Assembly: GCF_011752995.1 (NCBI RefSeq)
Contig: NZ_VWWL01000006.1
Span: 124,001 to 188,000 of the forward strand
Length of the DNA stretch: 64,000 nt
Direction of reading: 5' to 3'
Source of the DNA: Burkholderia sp. Ax-1724
GTDB taxonomy: Bacteria; Pseudomonadota; Gammaproteobacteria; Burkholderiales; Burkholderiaceae
In this document: positions 28,896 to 39,595 of the stretch, one piece after another
Layout of the letters: every line of letters begins with the position of its first letter
Numbering within the stretch: position 1 is the first letter of the stretch
Program-made: the position numbers and the translations under genes
Notes under the pieces: generated by a model
Seen by the model: only the letters and a program-made list of their open reading frames with translations
Told to the model about the DNA's origin: nothing
Database searches by the model: none

Positions 28896-28940
28896 GGAAC
28901 AGCTAAAACTCCGCGCGACGATTCATAGAAGGCTTTTTCA

Positions 28941-30503
28941 ATGGCTCAGGCTCAGGCGCAAGTCCCTCACCCGCCGCTCGAGGGCGCGCAACTGGTGATC
29001 GGCACCATCGCGGTGTCGCTCGCCGTGTTCATGAACGTGCTCGACACGTCGATCGCGAACGTGTCGATCCCGTCGATTTCCGGCGACCTCGGCGTATCGT
29101 CGGACCAGGGCACGTGGGTCATCACGTCGTTCGCGGTCGCCAACGCGATCTCGGTGCCGCTGACTGGCTGGCTCACCGACCGCATCGGCCAGGTGCGCCT
29201 CTTCATGGCGTCGATCGTGCTGTTCGTGATCTCGTCATGGATGTGCGGACTCTCGCCGAACCTGCCGTTCCTGCTCGCCTCGCGCGTCTTGCAAGGCGCG
29301 GTGGCCGGTCCGATGATTCCGCTGTCGCAAACGCTGCTGCTCGCGAGCTATCCGCGCGCGAAGGCGCCGATGGCGTTGTCGATGTGGGCCATGACCACGC
29401 TGATCGCGCCGGTCGCCGGCCCGATTCTCGGCGGCTGGATTTCCGACAACATCTCATGGCCGTGGATCTTCTACGTCAACATTCCGGTCGGCGCGATCGC
29501 GGCCGCCGCGACATGGATGATCTTCCGCAACCGCGATTCGGTCATCAGGAAGGCGCCGATCGACGGCGTCGGCCTCGGCCTGCTGATCGTCTGGGTCGGC
29601 TCGCTGCAGGTGATGCTCGACAAGGGCAAGGACCTCGACTGGTTCTCGTCGACGACGATCGTCGTGCTCGCGCTCGTTGCCGTGATCGCGCTCGCGTTCT
29701 TCATCGTATGGGAGTTGACGGCCGAGCATCCGGTCGTCGACCTGTCGCTCTTCAGCCGGCGTAATTTCACGGGCGGCACGGTCGCGCTGTCGATCGGCTA
29801 CGGGCTCTACTTCGGCAATCTCGTGCTGCTGCCGCTGTGGCTGCAAACCGATCTCGGCTACACCGCAACCGAGGCCGGACTCGTGATGGCGCCCGTCGGA
29901 CTGTTCGCGATCCTGCTCTCGCCGATCACCGGCAAGGTTCTGCCGCGCACCGATCCGCGCTATATCGCGACGCTGTCGTTCCTGATATTCGCGCTGTGCT
30001 TCTGGATGCGCTCGCGTTATACGACCGGCGTCGATACGTGGTCGCTGACACTGCCGACGCTGATTCAAGGCATCGGCATGGCCGGCTTCTTCATCCCGCT
30101 CGTGTCGATCACGCTGTCGGGTCTGCCGGGCCATCGCATTCCGGCGGCATCGGGTCTGTCGAACTTCGTGCGGATCATGTGCGGCGGCATCGGCACCTCG
30201 ATCTTCCAGACCGCGTGGGATCACCGCACGATCACGCATCACGCGCGGCTGACCGCGCAGGCGAACGTGTACAACCCGGTGTTCGATCAGTCGATGCAGC
30301 AGATGGGTAGCGCGGGCTTCAGCCAGGCGCAGACCTACGGCCTCTTCAACAACATGGTCTCGCAGCAGGCCGCGCAACTCGGCGTGAACGATCTGTTCTT
30401 CACTTCAGCCGGCATTTTCGTCGCACTGATCGCGCTGATCTGGATCACACGGCCGGAGCGGGCGGGCGGCGATGCCGGCGCGGCAGCGGCCGCGGCGCAC
30501 TGA
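28941..30503 (+). CDS. emrB: EmrB-type MFS multidrug transporter (DHA2 family)
   Basis: 520-residue drug:H+ antiporter of the 14-helix DHA2 family. Motif D1-like LDTSIANVSIPSISGDLG occurs in helix 1, motif A-like GWLTDRIGQVRLF after helix 2, and motif C-like GPILGGWISDNISWPWIF. Hydrophobic segments run through to a short Ala-rich C-terminus. Last gene of the operon, closed by a strong terminator. Substrate cannot be read from the sequence; the family pumps hydrophobic and amphipathic compounds. Confidence 0.92.
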   Translation: MAQAQAQVPHPPLEGAQLVIGTIAVSLAVFMNVLDTSIANVSIPSISGDLGVSSDQGTWVITSFAVANAISVPLTGWLTDRIGQVRLFMASIVLFVISSWMCGLSPNLPFLLASRVLQGAVAGPMIPLSQTLLLASYPRAKAPMALSMWAMTTLIAPVAGPILGGWISDNISWPWIFYVNIPVGAIAAAATWMIFRNRDSVIRKAPIDGVGLGLLIVWVGSLQVMLDKGKDLDWFSSTTIVVLALVAVIALAFFIVWELTAEHPVVDLSLFSRRNFTGGTVALSIGYGLYFGNLVLLPLWLQTDLGYTATEAGLVMAPVGLFAILLSPITGKVLPRTDPRYIATLSFLIFALCFWMRSRYTTGVDTWSLTLPTLIQGIGMAGFFIPLVSITLSGLPGHRIPAASGLSNFVRIMCGGIGTSIFQTAWDHRTITHHARLTAQANVYNPVFDQSMQQMGSAGFSQAQTYGLFNNMVSQQAAQLGVNDLFFTSAGIFVALIALIWITRPERAGGDAGAAAAAAH

Positions 30504-30542
30504 GGTTTCGTAACGGTTCGGCAACGTAAGCAGGACGGCATG

Positions 30543-30581
30543 AAAAAAGCGGGATCGCCTGATGGCGATCCCGCTTTTTTT
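30543..30581 (+). terminator. Bidirectional intrinsic terminator after emrB
   Basis: Perfect 11-bp stem (30549-30559 with 30564-30574), loop TGAT, flanked by six A residues on the left and seven T residues on the right, so it can end both the efflux operon and the converging truB transcript. Confidence 0.92.
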
Positions 30582-30643
30582 ATCTGCGCGGCGGCCAGAG
30601 AAGTCGCTGCGCTTCCGGATCAGACATCACGCGTTACGCGAGC

Positions 30644-31579
30644 CTAGCTCCCGGTCGTCACCACCAGGCGTTCGGGCGCCAGCACGCCTTCGCCCTGTTT
30701 CGCGACGCCGAGGAGCCGCCCCTGTGCCGCGTACACCCTCACGCGCGGCGCGTTCGCGGCGTCGGCGCCAATCGTCAACGACGACAGCTTCAGGCGCTGG
30801 CCGTGCAGAAAGCGACGCGTGTCGTCTTCGTTCAGGTGGACCTCGGGAAACGTCGACAGCAACGCATCGACCGGTTGCAGCCATCCGTCTCGCTCGGCTT
30901 GCGTCGCGTCGGACAAGGCATCGAGCGTAACCGCGTGTTCGAGCGTCAGCGCGCCGACGCCCGTGCGCCGCAGCGCAACCAGATGCGCGCCACAACCGAG
31001 CGCTTCGCCGATATCCTCGGCCAGCGTGCGCACATAGGTGCCCTTGCTGCACGTCACGCGAAACGTCACGTCGGGCAGCGCGCACGCGATCAGTTCGAGC
31101 GCATGGATCATCACCTGACGCCCTTCGCGCGCGACCGTCTGCCCGGCCCGCGCGTATTCGTAGAGCGGCTTGCCGTCGCGTTTGAGCGCCGAATACATCG
31201 GCGGCACCTGGACGATATCGCCAATAAAGCGCGCCAAGGCCACCCGCACTGCCGCTTCGTCGCAGGTCACGGCGCGCGTGTCGAGCGCTTCGCCTTCAGC
31301 GTCGCCGGTGGTCGTGCGAATGCCGAGGCGCATCGTGGCCTCGTAGGTTTTGTCGGCTTCGAGCAGGTCTTGCGAAAACTTGGTGGCCTCGCCGAAACAC
31401 AGCGGCAGCAGACCGGTCGCGAGCGGGTCGAGCGTGCCGGTATGGCCCGCCTTTTTCGCCAGATAGAGACGCTTCGCGCGAATCAGGGCGTCGTTGCTCG
31501 ACAGCCCGATCGGCTTGTCGAGCAGCAGCACGCCGTCGAGCGCGCGACGCGGCACGCGGGGGCGTTGAGGTGCAGTCAT
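30644..31579 (-). CDS. truB: tRNA pseudouridine-55 synthase TruB
   Basis: 311-residue enzyme making pseudouridine 55 in tRNA T-loops. The catalytic Asp51 lies in GHTGTLDPLATGLLP; the N-terminal GVLLLDKPIGLSSNDAL is the usual family start. A C-terminal PUA-like part follows (about 250-311). Last gene of the rimP-nusA-infB-rbfA-truB set, 75 bases after rbfA. Confidence 0.95.
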   Translation of the reverse strand: MTAPQRPRVPRRALDGVLLLDKPIGLSSNDALIRAKRLYLAKKAGHTGTLDPLATGLLPLCFGEATKFSQDLLEADKTYEATMRLGIRTTTGDAEGEALDTRAVTCDEAAVRVALARFIGDIVQVPPMYSALKRDGKPLYEYARAGQTVAREGRQVMIHALELIACALPDVTFRVTCSKGTYVRTLAEDIGEALGCGAHLVALRRTGVGALTLEHAVTLDALSDATQAERDGWLQPVDALLSTFPEVHLNEDDTRRFLHGQRLKLSSLTIGADAANAPRVRVYAAQGRLLGVAKQGEGVLAPERLVVTTGS

Positions 31580-31654
31580 GTCAGTGAGGCAAAGACTTCG
31601 AGGAATACGAAACGGCGCCGGGCGCTACGGCGAACACCGCGGCACGGGACACGC

Positions 31655-32020
31655 TCAGTCGTCTTTCGCGCGCGTGGCGTTCGCCTCGTCGATCAGACGC
31701 GACATCTCGACGGCGCGCTCGATCGTTTTGTCGTAATGGAAATGCAGCGTCGGCACCGTATGGATATGCAGGCGCTTGAACAGCATGTTGTGCAGATGGC
31801 CCGCCGCATGACTGAGCGCTTCGAGCGTCTGCTGCGGGTCACCGGTCAGCGTCGTGAAGTAGACCTTCGCGTGCGCATAGTCTGGCGTCAGCTCGACGCT
31901 CTGAATCGTGACGATGCCGATGCGCGGGTCCTTGACCTCGCGCAGCAACTCCGACAGGTCGCGCTGGATCTGGTCGGCGATCTGCACGTTGCGATTGGGA
32001 GAAGAACGTTTTTTAGGCAT
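31655..32020 (-). CDS. rbfA: Ribosome-binding factor A
   Basis: 121-residue KH-fold protein acting in 30S maturation and cold adaptation. Typical motifs: [25 protein letters not shown] at the N-terminus and [21 protein letters not shown] near the end. ATG at 32020 gives the family-length protein; the frame is open to 32092 but the added residues cross into the terminator region. It lies downstream of the infB terminator hairpin. Confidence 0.93.
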   Translation of the reverse strand: MPKKRSSPNRNVQIADQIQRDLSELLREVKDPRIGIVTIQSVELTPDYAHAKVYFTTLTGDPQQTLEALSHAAGHLHNMLFKRLHIHTVPTLHFHYDKTIERAVEMSRLIDEANATRAKDD

Positions 32021-32084
32021 GGTGTTGATGATCCGCGTTGACGGATACAAAAAATGGTTCGCGCGGTCGCGCAACGGCGGCCTC

Positions 32085-32130
32085 AAAAACAACGGGCGGA
32101 GCGGGCGTTAAAGCCCGCTCCGCCCGTTGT
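32085..32130 (-). terminator. 18-bp perfect terminator hairpin between infB and rbfA
   Basis: Arms 32089-32106 and 32113-32130 are perfect reverse complements over 18 bases with loop GTTAAA; on the minus strand five U residues follow (32089-32085). Strong intrinsic terminator or RNase-stable 3' end inside the operon. Confidence 0.85.
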
Positions 32131-32145
32131 GCCGTGTCGCGTGAA

Positions 32146-35067
32146 TTACAGCGTACGCGCGACTTCGGTGACCTCGAACACTTCGAACTGATCGCCTTCG
32201 ACGATATCGTTGAAGTTCTTGATCGACATACCGCACTCGAAGCCCTGACGGACTTCCTTGACGTCGTCCTTGAAGCGCTTGAGCGAATCGAGCTCGCCCG
32301 TGAAGATGACGACGTTGTTGCGCAGCACGCGCACCGACGACGAGCGCTTGACGAAACCGTCCGTGACCATACAGCCGGCCACCGCGCCGACCTTTGGCAC
32401 CTTGAAGACCTGGCGCACTTCGACCGTGCCCGTCACGACTTCGCGCTTCTCCGGCGCCAGCATGCCCGACATGGCCGCCTTCACCTCATCCACTGCGTCG
32501 TAGATGATGTTGTAGTAGCGGATGTCGACGCCGTTGGATTCCGCGAGCTTGCGAGCCTGCGCATCCGCACGGGTGTTGAAGCCGATGATGACCGCCTTCG
32601 ACGCCGTTGCCAGGTTGACGTCCGACTCGCTGATGCCGCCGACCGCGCCGTGCACGATCTGCACGCGCACTTCGTCGGTGGAGAGCTTCTGCAGCGACTG
32701 GACCAGCGCTTCCTGCGAGCCCTGCACGTCGGCCTTGACGATGAGCGGCATGTACTGCACTTCGCCTTCGCCCATCTGCTCGAGCATGTTTTCGAGCTTC
32801 GCGGCCTGCTGCTTCGCGAGCTTGACGTCGCGGAACTTGCCCTGACGGAACAGCGCGACTTCACGCGCCTTGCGATCGTCCGGCATGACGATGACTTCTT
32901 CCCCGGCCTGCGGCACTTCCGACAGACCCTGGATTTCGACCGGGATCGACGGGCCAGCGGACTTGGTCGGCTTGCCGGTTTCGTCGAGCATGGCACGCAC
33001 GCGGCCGTAGGCACTGCCCGCGAGCACGACGTCGCCACGGTTCAGCGTACCCGACTGCACGAGGATCGTGGCCACCGGGCCCTTACCCTTGTCGAGCTTC
33101 GCTTCGATGACGAGACCCTTGGCCGGTGCTTCGACCGGTGCCTTCAGTTCCAGCACTTCGGCCTGCAGCAGCACGTTTTCGAGCAGATCGTCGATGCCCG
33201 CGCCGGTTTTCGCCGACACCGGCACGAACGGCGAATCGCCGCCGTATTCTTCCGGCACGACACCTTCCGCGACGAGCTCCTGCTTCACGCGCTCGAGGTT
33301 CGCATCCGGCTTGTCGATCTTGTTGATCGCGACGACGAGCGGCACGCCGCCGGCCTTCGCGTGGGAAATCGCTTCCTTCGTCTGCGGCATCACGCCGTCG
33401 TCGGCGGCCACGACCAGAATCACGATGTCGGTGGCCTTCGCACCGCGTGCACGCATTGCCGTAAAAGCTTCGTGACCTGGCGTGTCGAGGAACGTGATGA
33501 CGCCGCGCGGCGTTTCGACGTGGTAAGCGCCGATGTGCTGCGTAATGCCGCCCGCTTCGCCCGCCGCCACCTTCGCGCGGCGGATGTAGTCGAGCAGCGA
33601 GGTCTTGCCGTGGTCGACGTGACCCATCACGGTGACGACCGGCGGACGCGGCAGCGCTTCGGCATCGCTCACTTCGCCTTCGACCAGCATCGCTTCCGGA
33701 TCGTCCAGCTTCGCCGCGACCGCGTGGTGGCCCAGTTCCTCGACGATGATCATCGCCGTTTCCTGGTCCAGCATCTGGTTGATCGTGACCATCTGGCCGA
33801 GCTTCATCATCACCTTGATGACTTCCGACGCCTTCACCGCCATCTTGTGCGCGAGATCGGCAACGGTGATGGTTTCCGGCACGTGCACTTCACGCACGAT
33901 CGGCTCGGTCGGCGCCTGGAACGTGGTGGACTGTTCCTGATGCTTGCCGCGGCCCTTCGGACCGCCGCGCCAGCCGCGATCGACGCCACCGCTCGAATCG
34001 CCGCGCGTCTTGATGCCGCGGCGCTTCGCTGCGTCGTCCTGCCAGCTGCCGCTCTTGCCGCCGCCGGGTTTTTTCTTGTCGCCGGCGGACGGAGCGCTCG
34101 TGGTCGAGGCCGGCGCCGCGGCTGCCGGCTTTTTCGCAGCCGGACGGGCCGGCGCTTCGCCTGCCGGACGGGCCGGCTTGTGCAGCGTGCCCTTCGCTTC
34201 GGCGGCCTTGGCCGGCTCGACGGGCTTCGGTGCCGGTTCCGGCGCCTTCACCTGCGCCTTGCGCGGCGTGTTCATCATTTCGCGAATCGCGCGCGCTTCG
34301 GCTTCCGCCGCCGCGCGGCGCTTGGCGATTTCTTCCTGCTCGGCACGCGCTTTCTCGGCGGCCTGACGCGCGGCGTCTTCCGCTTTTTTCGCGGCTTCGC
34401 GTTGCGCAGCACGTTCCGCCGCCGCGCGTTCGTCGTCCTGCTCGCTGCCCTTCGCGGCAACCGGCTCCGCAGCCTGTGCCGCCTGCTGGGCCTTCTCGCG
34501 AGCCGCCGCTTCGGCCACAGCCGCCGCGCGCTTCTTCGCCTCTTCTTCCGCGCGCTGACGCTCGGCTTCTGCAGCCTGCTCGCGCGCCTGGCGCTCGGCC
34601 TCTTCGCGTTCGAGCTGTTCCTGGCGAGCTTTCAGTTCCTGCGCCTGCTTTTCGAGCAGTTCGGCCTCGTGACGCGCTTCCTCTTCACGACGCTGAAGTT
34701 CGAGATCTTCGGCATCCGAACTCTCGGCCACATGATTCGATGCATCCCCGCCTTCCGCGACGGTCTCGTCGCGGCGGACGAACGTGCGCTTCTTGCGCAC
34801 CTCGACCTGAATGGTGCGAGCTTTGCCCGTCGCATCGGACTGCTTGATCTCCGACGTATGCCGGCGCGTCAGCGTGATCTTGCGCTTGTCGGCATCGTTC
34901 GAGCCATGCGACTTGCGCAAGTGATCGAGCAGACGCGCCTTGTCCGCCTCGGACAGGTTGTCGTCTTCGCTCGCCTTCTGGACGCCCGCTGCCTGCAGCT
35001 GCTCGAGCAGCACGCCAGCAGGCATTTTCAGTTCCGCGGCAAATTGGGCTACGTTGTTACTCGCCAT
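32146..35067 (-). CDS. infB: Translation initiation factor IF-2
   Basis: 973-residue initiation GTPase that brings fMet-tRNA to the 30S subunit. IF2 N-domain at residues 1-55 and a second near 390, with a long charged Ala/Glu/Arg region between (about 110-370, predicted coiled coil then Ala/Pro/Lys linker). G1 motif GHVDHGKT is near residue 480, DTPGHEAF and NKID follow. C-terminal domains end with [18 protein letters not shown]. Internal starts giving shorter IF2 isoforms are known in other species and not excluded here. Confidence 0.97.
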   Translation of the reverse strand: MASNNVAQFAAELKMPAGVLLEQLQAAGVQKASEDDNLSEADKARLLDHLRKSHGSNDADKRKITLTRRHTSEIKQSDATGKARTIQVEVRKKRTFVRRDETVAEGGDASNHVAESSDAEDLELQRREEEARHEAELLEKQAQELKARQEQLEREEAERQAREQAAEAERQRAEEEAKKRAAAVAEAAAREKAQQAAQAAEPVAAKGSEQDDERAAAERAAQREAAKKAEDAARQAAEKARAEQEEIAKRRAAAEAEARAIREMMNTPRKAQVKAPEPAPKPVEPAKAAEAKGTLHKPARPAGEAPARPAAKKPAAAAPASTTSAPSAGDKKKPGGGKSGSWQDDAAKRRGIKTRGDSSGGVDRGWRGGPKGRGKHQEQSTTFQAPTEPIVREVHVPETITVADLAHKMAVKASEVIKVMMKLGQMVTINQMLDQETAMIIVEELGHHAVAAKLDDPEAMLVEGEVSDAEALPRPPVVTVMGHVDHGKTSLLDYIRRAKVAAGEAGGITQHIGAYHVETPRGVITFLDTPGHEAFTAMRARGAKATDIVILVVAADDGVMPQTKEAISHAKAGGVPLVVAINKIDKPDANLERVKQELVAEGVVPEEYGGDSPFVPVSAKTGAGIDDLLENVLLQAEVLELKAPVEAPAKGLVIEAKLDKGKGPVATILVQSGTLNRGDVVLAGSAYGRVRAMLDETGKPTKSAGPSIPVEIQGLSEVPQAGEEVIVMPDDRKAREVALFRQGKFRDVKLAKQQAAKLENMLEQMGEGEVQYMPLIVKADVQGSQEALVQSLQKLSTDEVRVQIVHGAVGGISESDVNLATASKAVIIGFNTRADAQARKLAESNGVDIRYYNIIYDAVDEVKAAMSGMLAPEKREVVTGTVEVRQVFKVPKVGAVAGCMVTDGFVKRSSSVRVLRNNVVIFTGELDSLKRFKDDVKEVRQGFECGMSIKNFNDIVEGDQFEVFEVTEVARTL

Positions 35068-35161
35068 TCATTCCTCTTAATGCAAGGACCGATTCCTTGC
35101 GGTTAGCATCGGGTCATGCGGCCTCGCGGCCGCGTTCAATTCAGTGCGCCATGGTCATTTC

Positions 35162-36637
35162 TCACTGGAACCAGTGTTCACGTGCTTTCATGATCAACGC
35201 CTTAGCGGCATCCTCTTCCATTCCGGTCATCTCGACCAGTTCATCCACGGCCAGCTCGGCGAGTTCGTCGCGCGTCTGAACCTGATGTTCGGCCAGCTTC
35301 GCGAGCAGGTCGGCGTCCATGCCGTCCAGGCTCTTCAGGTCGAGCGCTACATTTTCGACCTTTTCTTCGTTCGCGATCGCCTGCGTCAGCAATGCGTCGC
35401 GCGAGCGGTTACGGAGTTCGTGAACGGTGTCTTCGTCGAATGCCTCGATTTCGAGCATTTCGTTGAGCGGCACGTAGGCGATCTCTTCGAGGCTCGTGAA
35501 GCCTTCGTCGATCAGGATGTCGGCGACTTCCTCGTCGACATCGAGACGCGCCATGAACAGGTCGCGCAGAACGCCGCGCTCCTGATTCTGCTTCTGCGCA
35601 GATTCGTCCGGCGTCATGATGTTGATCTGCCAGCCGGTGAGTTCGCTGGCAAGACGCACGTTCTGGCCGCTGCGGCCGATCGCGACCGCGAGTTCGTTCT
35701 CGTCGACGACGACGTCCATCGAATGTTTTTCTTCATCGACGACGATCGACTGCACGGCTGCCGGCGCGAGAGCGCCGATCACGAACTGGGCGGGGTCTTC
35801 CGACCATAGCACGATGTCGACGTTTTCGCCACCGAGCTCATTACGGACGGCCTGCACGCGCGAGCCGCGAATGCCGACACAGGTGCCGATCGGATCGATG
35901 CGCTTGTCATAGGCGACCACGCCGATCTTCGCGCGCACGCCCGGATCGCGAGCGGCGGCCTTGATCTCGAGCAAACCCTGCTCGATTTCCGGCACTTCCA
36001 TCTCGAACAGCTTCATCAGGAATTCGGGCGCCGTGCGCGACAGCTCGATCTGCGGACCACGCGCGGTGCGGTCGACCTTGGCGATATAGGCGCGCACGCG
36101 GTCGCCCACGCGCAGGTTTTCCTTCGGAATCAGCTGGTCGCGGCGCAGCAACGCTTCGACACGGCCCGATTCGACGATGAAGTTGCCCTTGTCGAGGCGC
36201 TTCACCGAGCCGGTCATGATGTGCTCACCGCGCTCGAGGAAGTCGTTCAGGATCTGCTCGCGTTCGGCGTCGCGCACCTTCTGCAGGATCACCTGCTTGG
36301 CGGCCTGCGCACCGATACGGCCGAATTCGATCGACGGCACCGGTTCTTCGATGAACTCGTCGAGCTGGATATTGGGCTGCTGCTCGCGAGCCTCGAACAG
36401 CAGGATTTCCTGATCCGGCTCCTGCAGCCCGGCTTCGTCCGGCACCACCTTCCAGCGGCGAAACGTTTCGTGCTCGCCGCTTTCACGGTCGATATGGACG
36501 CGAATATCCGCATCTTCTTCGAAGAGTTTCTTGGAGGCCGAAGCGAGAGCCGCTTCGAGCGCGGCAAATACCACGTCCTTATCGACATTCTTCTCGCGTG
36601 CCAGCGCATCCACCAGCATCAACACTTCGCGACTCAT
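35162..36637 (-). CDS. nusA: Transcription termination/antitermination factor NusA
   Basis: 491-residue RNA-polymerase-binding factor. N-terminal RNAP-binding domain (1-130), S1 domain (about 135-200, with [20 protein letters not shown] context), two KH domains (about 230-345, with [19 protein letters not shown]) and two C-terminal acidic repeats. The start ATG overlaps the rimP stop by four bases (ATGA), so rimP and nusA are translationally coupled. Confidence 0.96.
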   Translation of the reverse strand: MSREVLMLVDALAREKNVDKDVVFAALEAALASASKKLFEEDADIRVHIDRESGEHETFRRWKVVPDEAGLQEPDQEILLFEAREQQPNIQLDEFIEEPVPSIEFGRIGAQAAKQVILQKVRDAEREQILNDFLERGEHIMTGSVKRLDKGNFIVESGRVEALLRRDQLIPKENLRVGDRVRAYIAKVDRTARGPQIELSRTAPEFLMKLFEMEVPEIEQGLLEIKAAARDPGVRAKIGVVAYDKRIDPIGTCVGIRGSRVQAVRNELGGENVDIVLWSEDPAQFVIGALAPAAVQSIVVDEEKHSMDVVVDENELAVAIGRSGQNVRLASELTGWQINIMTPDESAQKQNQERGVLRDLFMARLDVDEEVADILIDEGFTSLEEIAYVPLNEMLEIEAFDEDTVHELRNRSRDALLTQAIANEEKVENVALDLKSLDGMDADLLAKLAEHQVQTRDELAELAVDELVEMTGMEEDAAKALIMKAREHWFQ

Positions 36638-37092
36638 TGTTTGCGGCTCCTAAAGTCAACTTTCGGAACAAGGCGCGCCTTGTCCATGTCCGCGAGCGTG
36701 AAATCGAGCATCGCGGCGCCTTCTTTTCCTTCAAATTCCAGACCGATCGTCTCGCCTTGCGGAGCATGCAGAATGCCCCGGTACGATTTCCGTCCGTCCA
36801 ATGGCTTTTTCAGTGTGATTACCGCCTCGCTGCCCGCGAAGCGCTCAAAATCCGCCAGTTTTTTCAGCGGGCGGTCGAGACCCGGCGACGACACTTCAAG
36901 CCGCTCATAATCGATATTTTCGACCGTCAGAACGTGCTGGAGCTGACGCGTGACCTTCTCGCAGTCTTCGATCGCGATGCCGGCCGGCTGGTCGATATAG
37001 ATACACAACATGCCGCGCCCGGTGCGCTCGAGATCGACGAGCTCGTAGCCGAGTCCCACGACCGTGGTTTCAATCAGTTCCGTCAGTTGCAC
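36634..37092 (-). CDS. rimP: Ribosome maturation factor RimP
   Basis: 152-residue 30S-maturation factor. N-terminal alpha/beta domain with [22 protein letters not shown], then the linker [19 protein letters not shown] and the phrase [14 protein letters not shown] that marks the family. First gene of the rimP-nusA-infB operon; a 200-base leader with promoter and terminator lies upstream. Confidence 0.95.
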   Translation of the reverse strand: MQLTELIETTVVGLGYELVDLERTGRGMLCIYIDQPAGIAIEDCEKVTRQLQHVLTVENIDYERLEVSSPGLDRPLKKLADFERFAGSEAVITLKKPLDGRKSYRGILHAPQGETIGLEFEGKEGAAMLDFTLADMDKARLVPKVDFRSRKQ

Positions 37093-37219
37093 AATGCCCT
37101 CTTAGATGTTCGCGCAGCGAGCCTCGCGCCTCTTCAGCAAACAACCAATGCGGGCCGCGCGCCAAGCCGGCGCACGTTCGTGCGAACCCGAGATGCCGAA
37201 CCACGCTGAAGTAAGCGGC

Positions 37220-37244
37220 AAAAAAAAATGGGCTGAACGCCCAT
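37220..37244 (-). terminator. Leader terminator (attenuator candidate) upstream of rimP
   Basis: On the minus strand ATGGGC (37244-37239), loop GTTCA, GCCCAT (37233-37228) and a run of eight U residues (37227-37220) form an intrinsic terminator about 60-80 bases after the predicted start site and about 130 bases before rimP. Confidence 0.75.
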
Positions 37245-37308
37245 CATCTTGTTGCCGGTGGTCGCACCTGAGCCGCACATGAAAAACCGTACGCCCAGCG
37301 ACTCCGCG

Positions 37309-37337
37309 ATTGTAGCCATTTTTCGGCCCAAACGCAA
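37309..37337 (-). promoter_or_regulatory. Sigma-70 promoter of the rimP-nusA-infB operon
   Basis: TTGCGT (37337-37332) and TACAAT (37314-37309) are 17 bases apart on the minus strand, close to consensus. Start near 37302; the leader to rimP is about 210 bases. Confidence 0.75.
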
Positions 37338-37746
37338 TCCGCCGAACGCTGCACGGCGCGCATTTCCGCTTGATTTAATAGGAATCTTTGGGAAAAGCGG
37401 CGGCAAGATCGGGCTTTTACGGAACGGCCCGTATTGCCTCAAACAGCACCCGGACGAATCTCGCCGTTGAGTTTGGGCGACTCGTCCCGCATTGATTCGC
37501 GCCGCGGTTTCGCGCGCATTCCCAAATCCGAAAGACCTGCTGAGCGCGGCCAATGGCGAGCCGGAAAAACCGCTAAAAACGAGTCACGGCTCGCTGTCGT
37601 GCGCAAACGGCGTCGCTTGCCGAAGGGATCGATCAAGCGCCCGACGCCGTCGATGGCAGCATGACCGCCATCCGCTGATTACCTGGGGACAGCCGCCTTG
37701 CCTCGTTCAAGCAGGCGGCCGCCCCAACCACCACGAGAAACTCCGC
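37338..37746. other. Spacer between rluB stop and the rimP promoter
   Basis: About 410 bases without a supportable gene. A GCCGCCT/AGGCGGC stem (37692-37698 with 37713-37719) lies 30 bases after rluB and could act as an mRNA 3' hairpin, but lacks a U tract. Confidence 0.6.
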
Positions 37747-39531
37747 TTAGCGGCCGCGCGAACGGCCGCGTGCCGTACCGCCACCGTTGCCACGATTTGC
37801 GCCGCCCGCCCCTGTGTTGCCGCCGCCGCGATTGGCGTTACCGCCACGATTGCCGCCCGGTGCGCGATTGCCCGTGTTACCGGGAGCGGCACGCTTGCCG
37901 CCCGGGCGGGCGCGATTGCCGTTGGGCGACGGCGCACGATTGCCGTCGACATCGCGGCCGCGCTGACCGCCGGCACCGCGGTTGCCGTAGCCGGTACCGG
38001 CACCGCCGCCCATACCCGTACCGAAGCCGCCGCCCGCCGCACCCCGGCGGCCCTGACCGCGCGGCTGCTGCTCGAAGCGGCTATGCGACATCAGCACCGG
38101 CTCGCGGTTGATGAAGCCCATCGACGTCTGCATCGGGTCCGGCTGCCGGCGCTCCGGCGCCGCATTGCGGCCACCGCGCTCCTCGCTCGGCGCCTTCAGG
38201 CCGACCGACGCCATCAGCGCGCGCACCTGGTTGTCGTCGAGTTCCTCCCAGCGGCCGCGTTTCAGCCCCTTCGGCAGCGAGATCGGGCCGTGGCGCGTGC
38301 GGATCAGCCGGCTGACCATCAGCCCGGCTGCCTCGAACATACGGCGCACCTCGCGGTTACGCCCTTCGGCAAGCGCGACGTGATACCAGTGATTGGTGCC
38401 TTCGCCGCCGCCATCGCGGATGCGCAGGAAATTCGCCGGACCGTCCTCGAGCTCGACGCCGTGCAGCAGCTTCTGGCGCATGCCTTCCGCGAGTTCGCCG
38501 ACCACCCGCACCGCGTACTCGCGCTCGACGCTGTAGCGCGGATGCATGAAGCGGTTCGCGAGATCGCCCGAGGTGGTCAGCATCAGCAGACCTTCGGTGT
38601 TGAAGTCGAGACGGCCGACGGCGACCCACTTGGCGGTCTTCATCGGCGGGAGTTTGTCGAACACCGACGGACGGCCTTCCGGGTCCGCGTGGCTGACGAT
38701 TTCGCCGGTCGGTTTGTGGTACAGCAGCACGCGCGGCGGCTTGCTCGCCAGCTTGCGCTTGACCGGCTTGCCGTTGATGCGAACCTGGTCGGTCGGCATG
38801 ATGCGCTGGCCGATGTGCGCCGGCTCGCCGTTCACCGACACGCGGCCGGCGATGATCAGCTCTTCCATGTCGCGGCGCGAGCCCATGCCCGCTTCGGCGA
38901 GCACCTTGTGCAGCTTCGGCGCGTCGTCGTCCGGCGACAGCACGCGCTTCGGACCGGCCGCCTTGCCTCGGCGCAGCATCGGCGCGCGCACGCCGCCGGT
39001 CGTGCTGTTGTCGGCGTCGAACGCCGGCGACGTCACGTACGAGAACAGATCGTCTTGAGCGGAATCCGCAGCCACGCTTGCGTCGGCGCCGCGACGGTTC
39101 TGGCGCTGCCCCTCGCGTTGACCCTCACGCGGCTGACGCTCGCGCTGGCCTTGCTGACCCTCGCGTTGCCCCTCTCGTTTCGCGCCGCCCGCATTGCGCC
39201 GCGCGCCCTGCTTCGCGCCCGCGTCCTTGCGCGGCATGCGCACCTGCGCGACGACCTCGCCATCCGGCGGCGCCTCGGTAACGACCGGCGCGGCCTGCAT
39301 GGACGCGTTTTCGGCAGCCTTCGTCTTCGCCCCGGCGCGGCGGCGCGCGATCAGGCTGCGCGGCCCGCGACGCAGACCGCGGCGCGGACGCTCTTCGCCG
39401 TCGGCTTCCGCGCTCTGTGCCGGGCGCTCGCCCTCGCCTGCCGGCGCTTGCGGGTTGCGCGCTTCGTCGGCCCGCGCCGACGGCACGGCGCGCTCGGATT
39501 CGGACGAATCGGTGTCGTGGGTATGTGTCAA
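37747..39531 (-). CDS. rluB: 23S rRNA pseudouridine synthase RluB with long low-complexity extensions
   Basis: 594-residue enzyme, about twice the length of E. coli RluB (291). The catalytic core lies near residues 205-430: an S4 RNA-binding domain ([21 protein letters not shown]), then the RsuA/RluB motif [14 protein letters not shown] near 300 with the catalytic Asp, and [21 protein letters not shown]. Residues 1-200 are Arg/Gln/Glu/Gly-rich with REGQREGQ repeats, and residues 450-594 are Arg/Gly/Asn-rich ([11 protein letters not shown] type). Both tails are predicted disordered and RNA-binding-like. The scpB gene ends 64 bases upstream. Confidence 0.92.
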   Translation of the reverse strand: MTHTHDTDSSESERAVPSARADEARNPQAPAGEGERPAQSAEADGEERPRRGLRRGPRSLIARRRAGAKTKAAENASMQAAPVVTEAPPDGEVVAQVRMPRKDAGAKQGARRNAGGAKREGQREGQQGQRERQPREGQREGQRQNRRGADASVAADSAQDDLFSYVTSPAFDADNSTTGGVRAPMLRRGKAAGPKRVLSPDDDAPKLHKVLAEAGMGSRRDMEELIIAGRVSVNGEPAHIGQRIMPTDQVRINGKPVKRKLASKPPRVLLYHKPTGEIVSHADPEGRPSVFDKLPPMKTAKWVAVGRLDFNTEGLLMLTTSGDLANRFMHPRYSVEREYAVRVVGELAEGMRQKLLHGVELEDGPANFLRIRDGGGEGTNHWYHVALAEGRNREVRRMFEAAGLMVSRLIRTRHGPISLPKGLKRGRWEELDDNQVRALMASVGLKAPSEERGGRNAAPERRQPDPMQTSMGFINREPVLMSHSRFEQQPRGQGRRGAAGGGFGTGMGGGAGTGYGNRGAGGQRGRDVDGNRAPSPNGNRARPGGKRAAPGNTGNRAPGGNRGGNANRGGGNTGAGGANRGNGGGTARGRSRGR

Positions 39532-39595
39532 AACAACCTCAAAATGTCAGGTCGCGCGCGCCCGTTGCGGGCGCGGCAAAAAAAGTTCGGTTACG

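Noticed and set aside
32038..35106. A 1022-residue open frame opposite infB
   Set aside because: Antisense shadow of IF-2; Arg/Leu/His-rich with no recognisable domains.
37134..37553. A leader peptide or 139-residue protein upstream of rimP
   Set aside because: The frame runs through the predicted promoter and terminator and has no ribosome-binding site at its ATG codons; only the RNA elements are supported.
39555..39590. A terminator between scpB and rluB
   Set aside because: A GC-rich stem is present, but the T run lies on the wrong side for the minus strand and the A run on the wrong side for plus.
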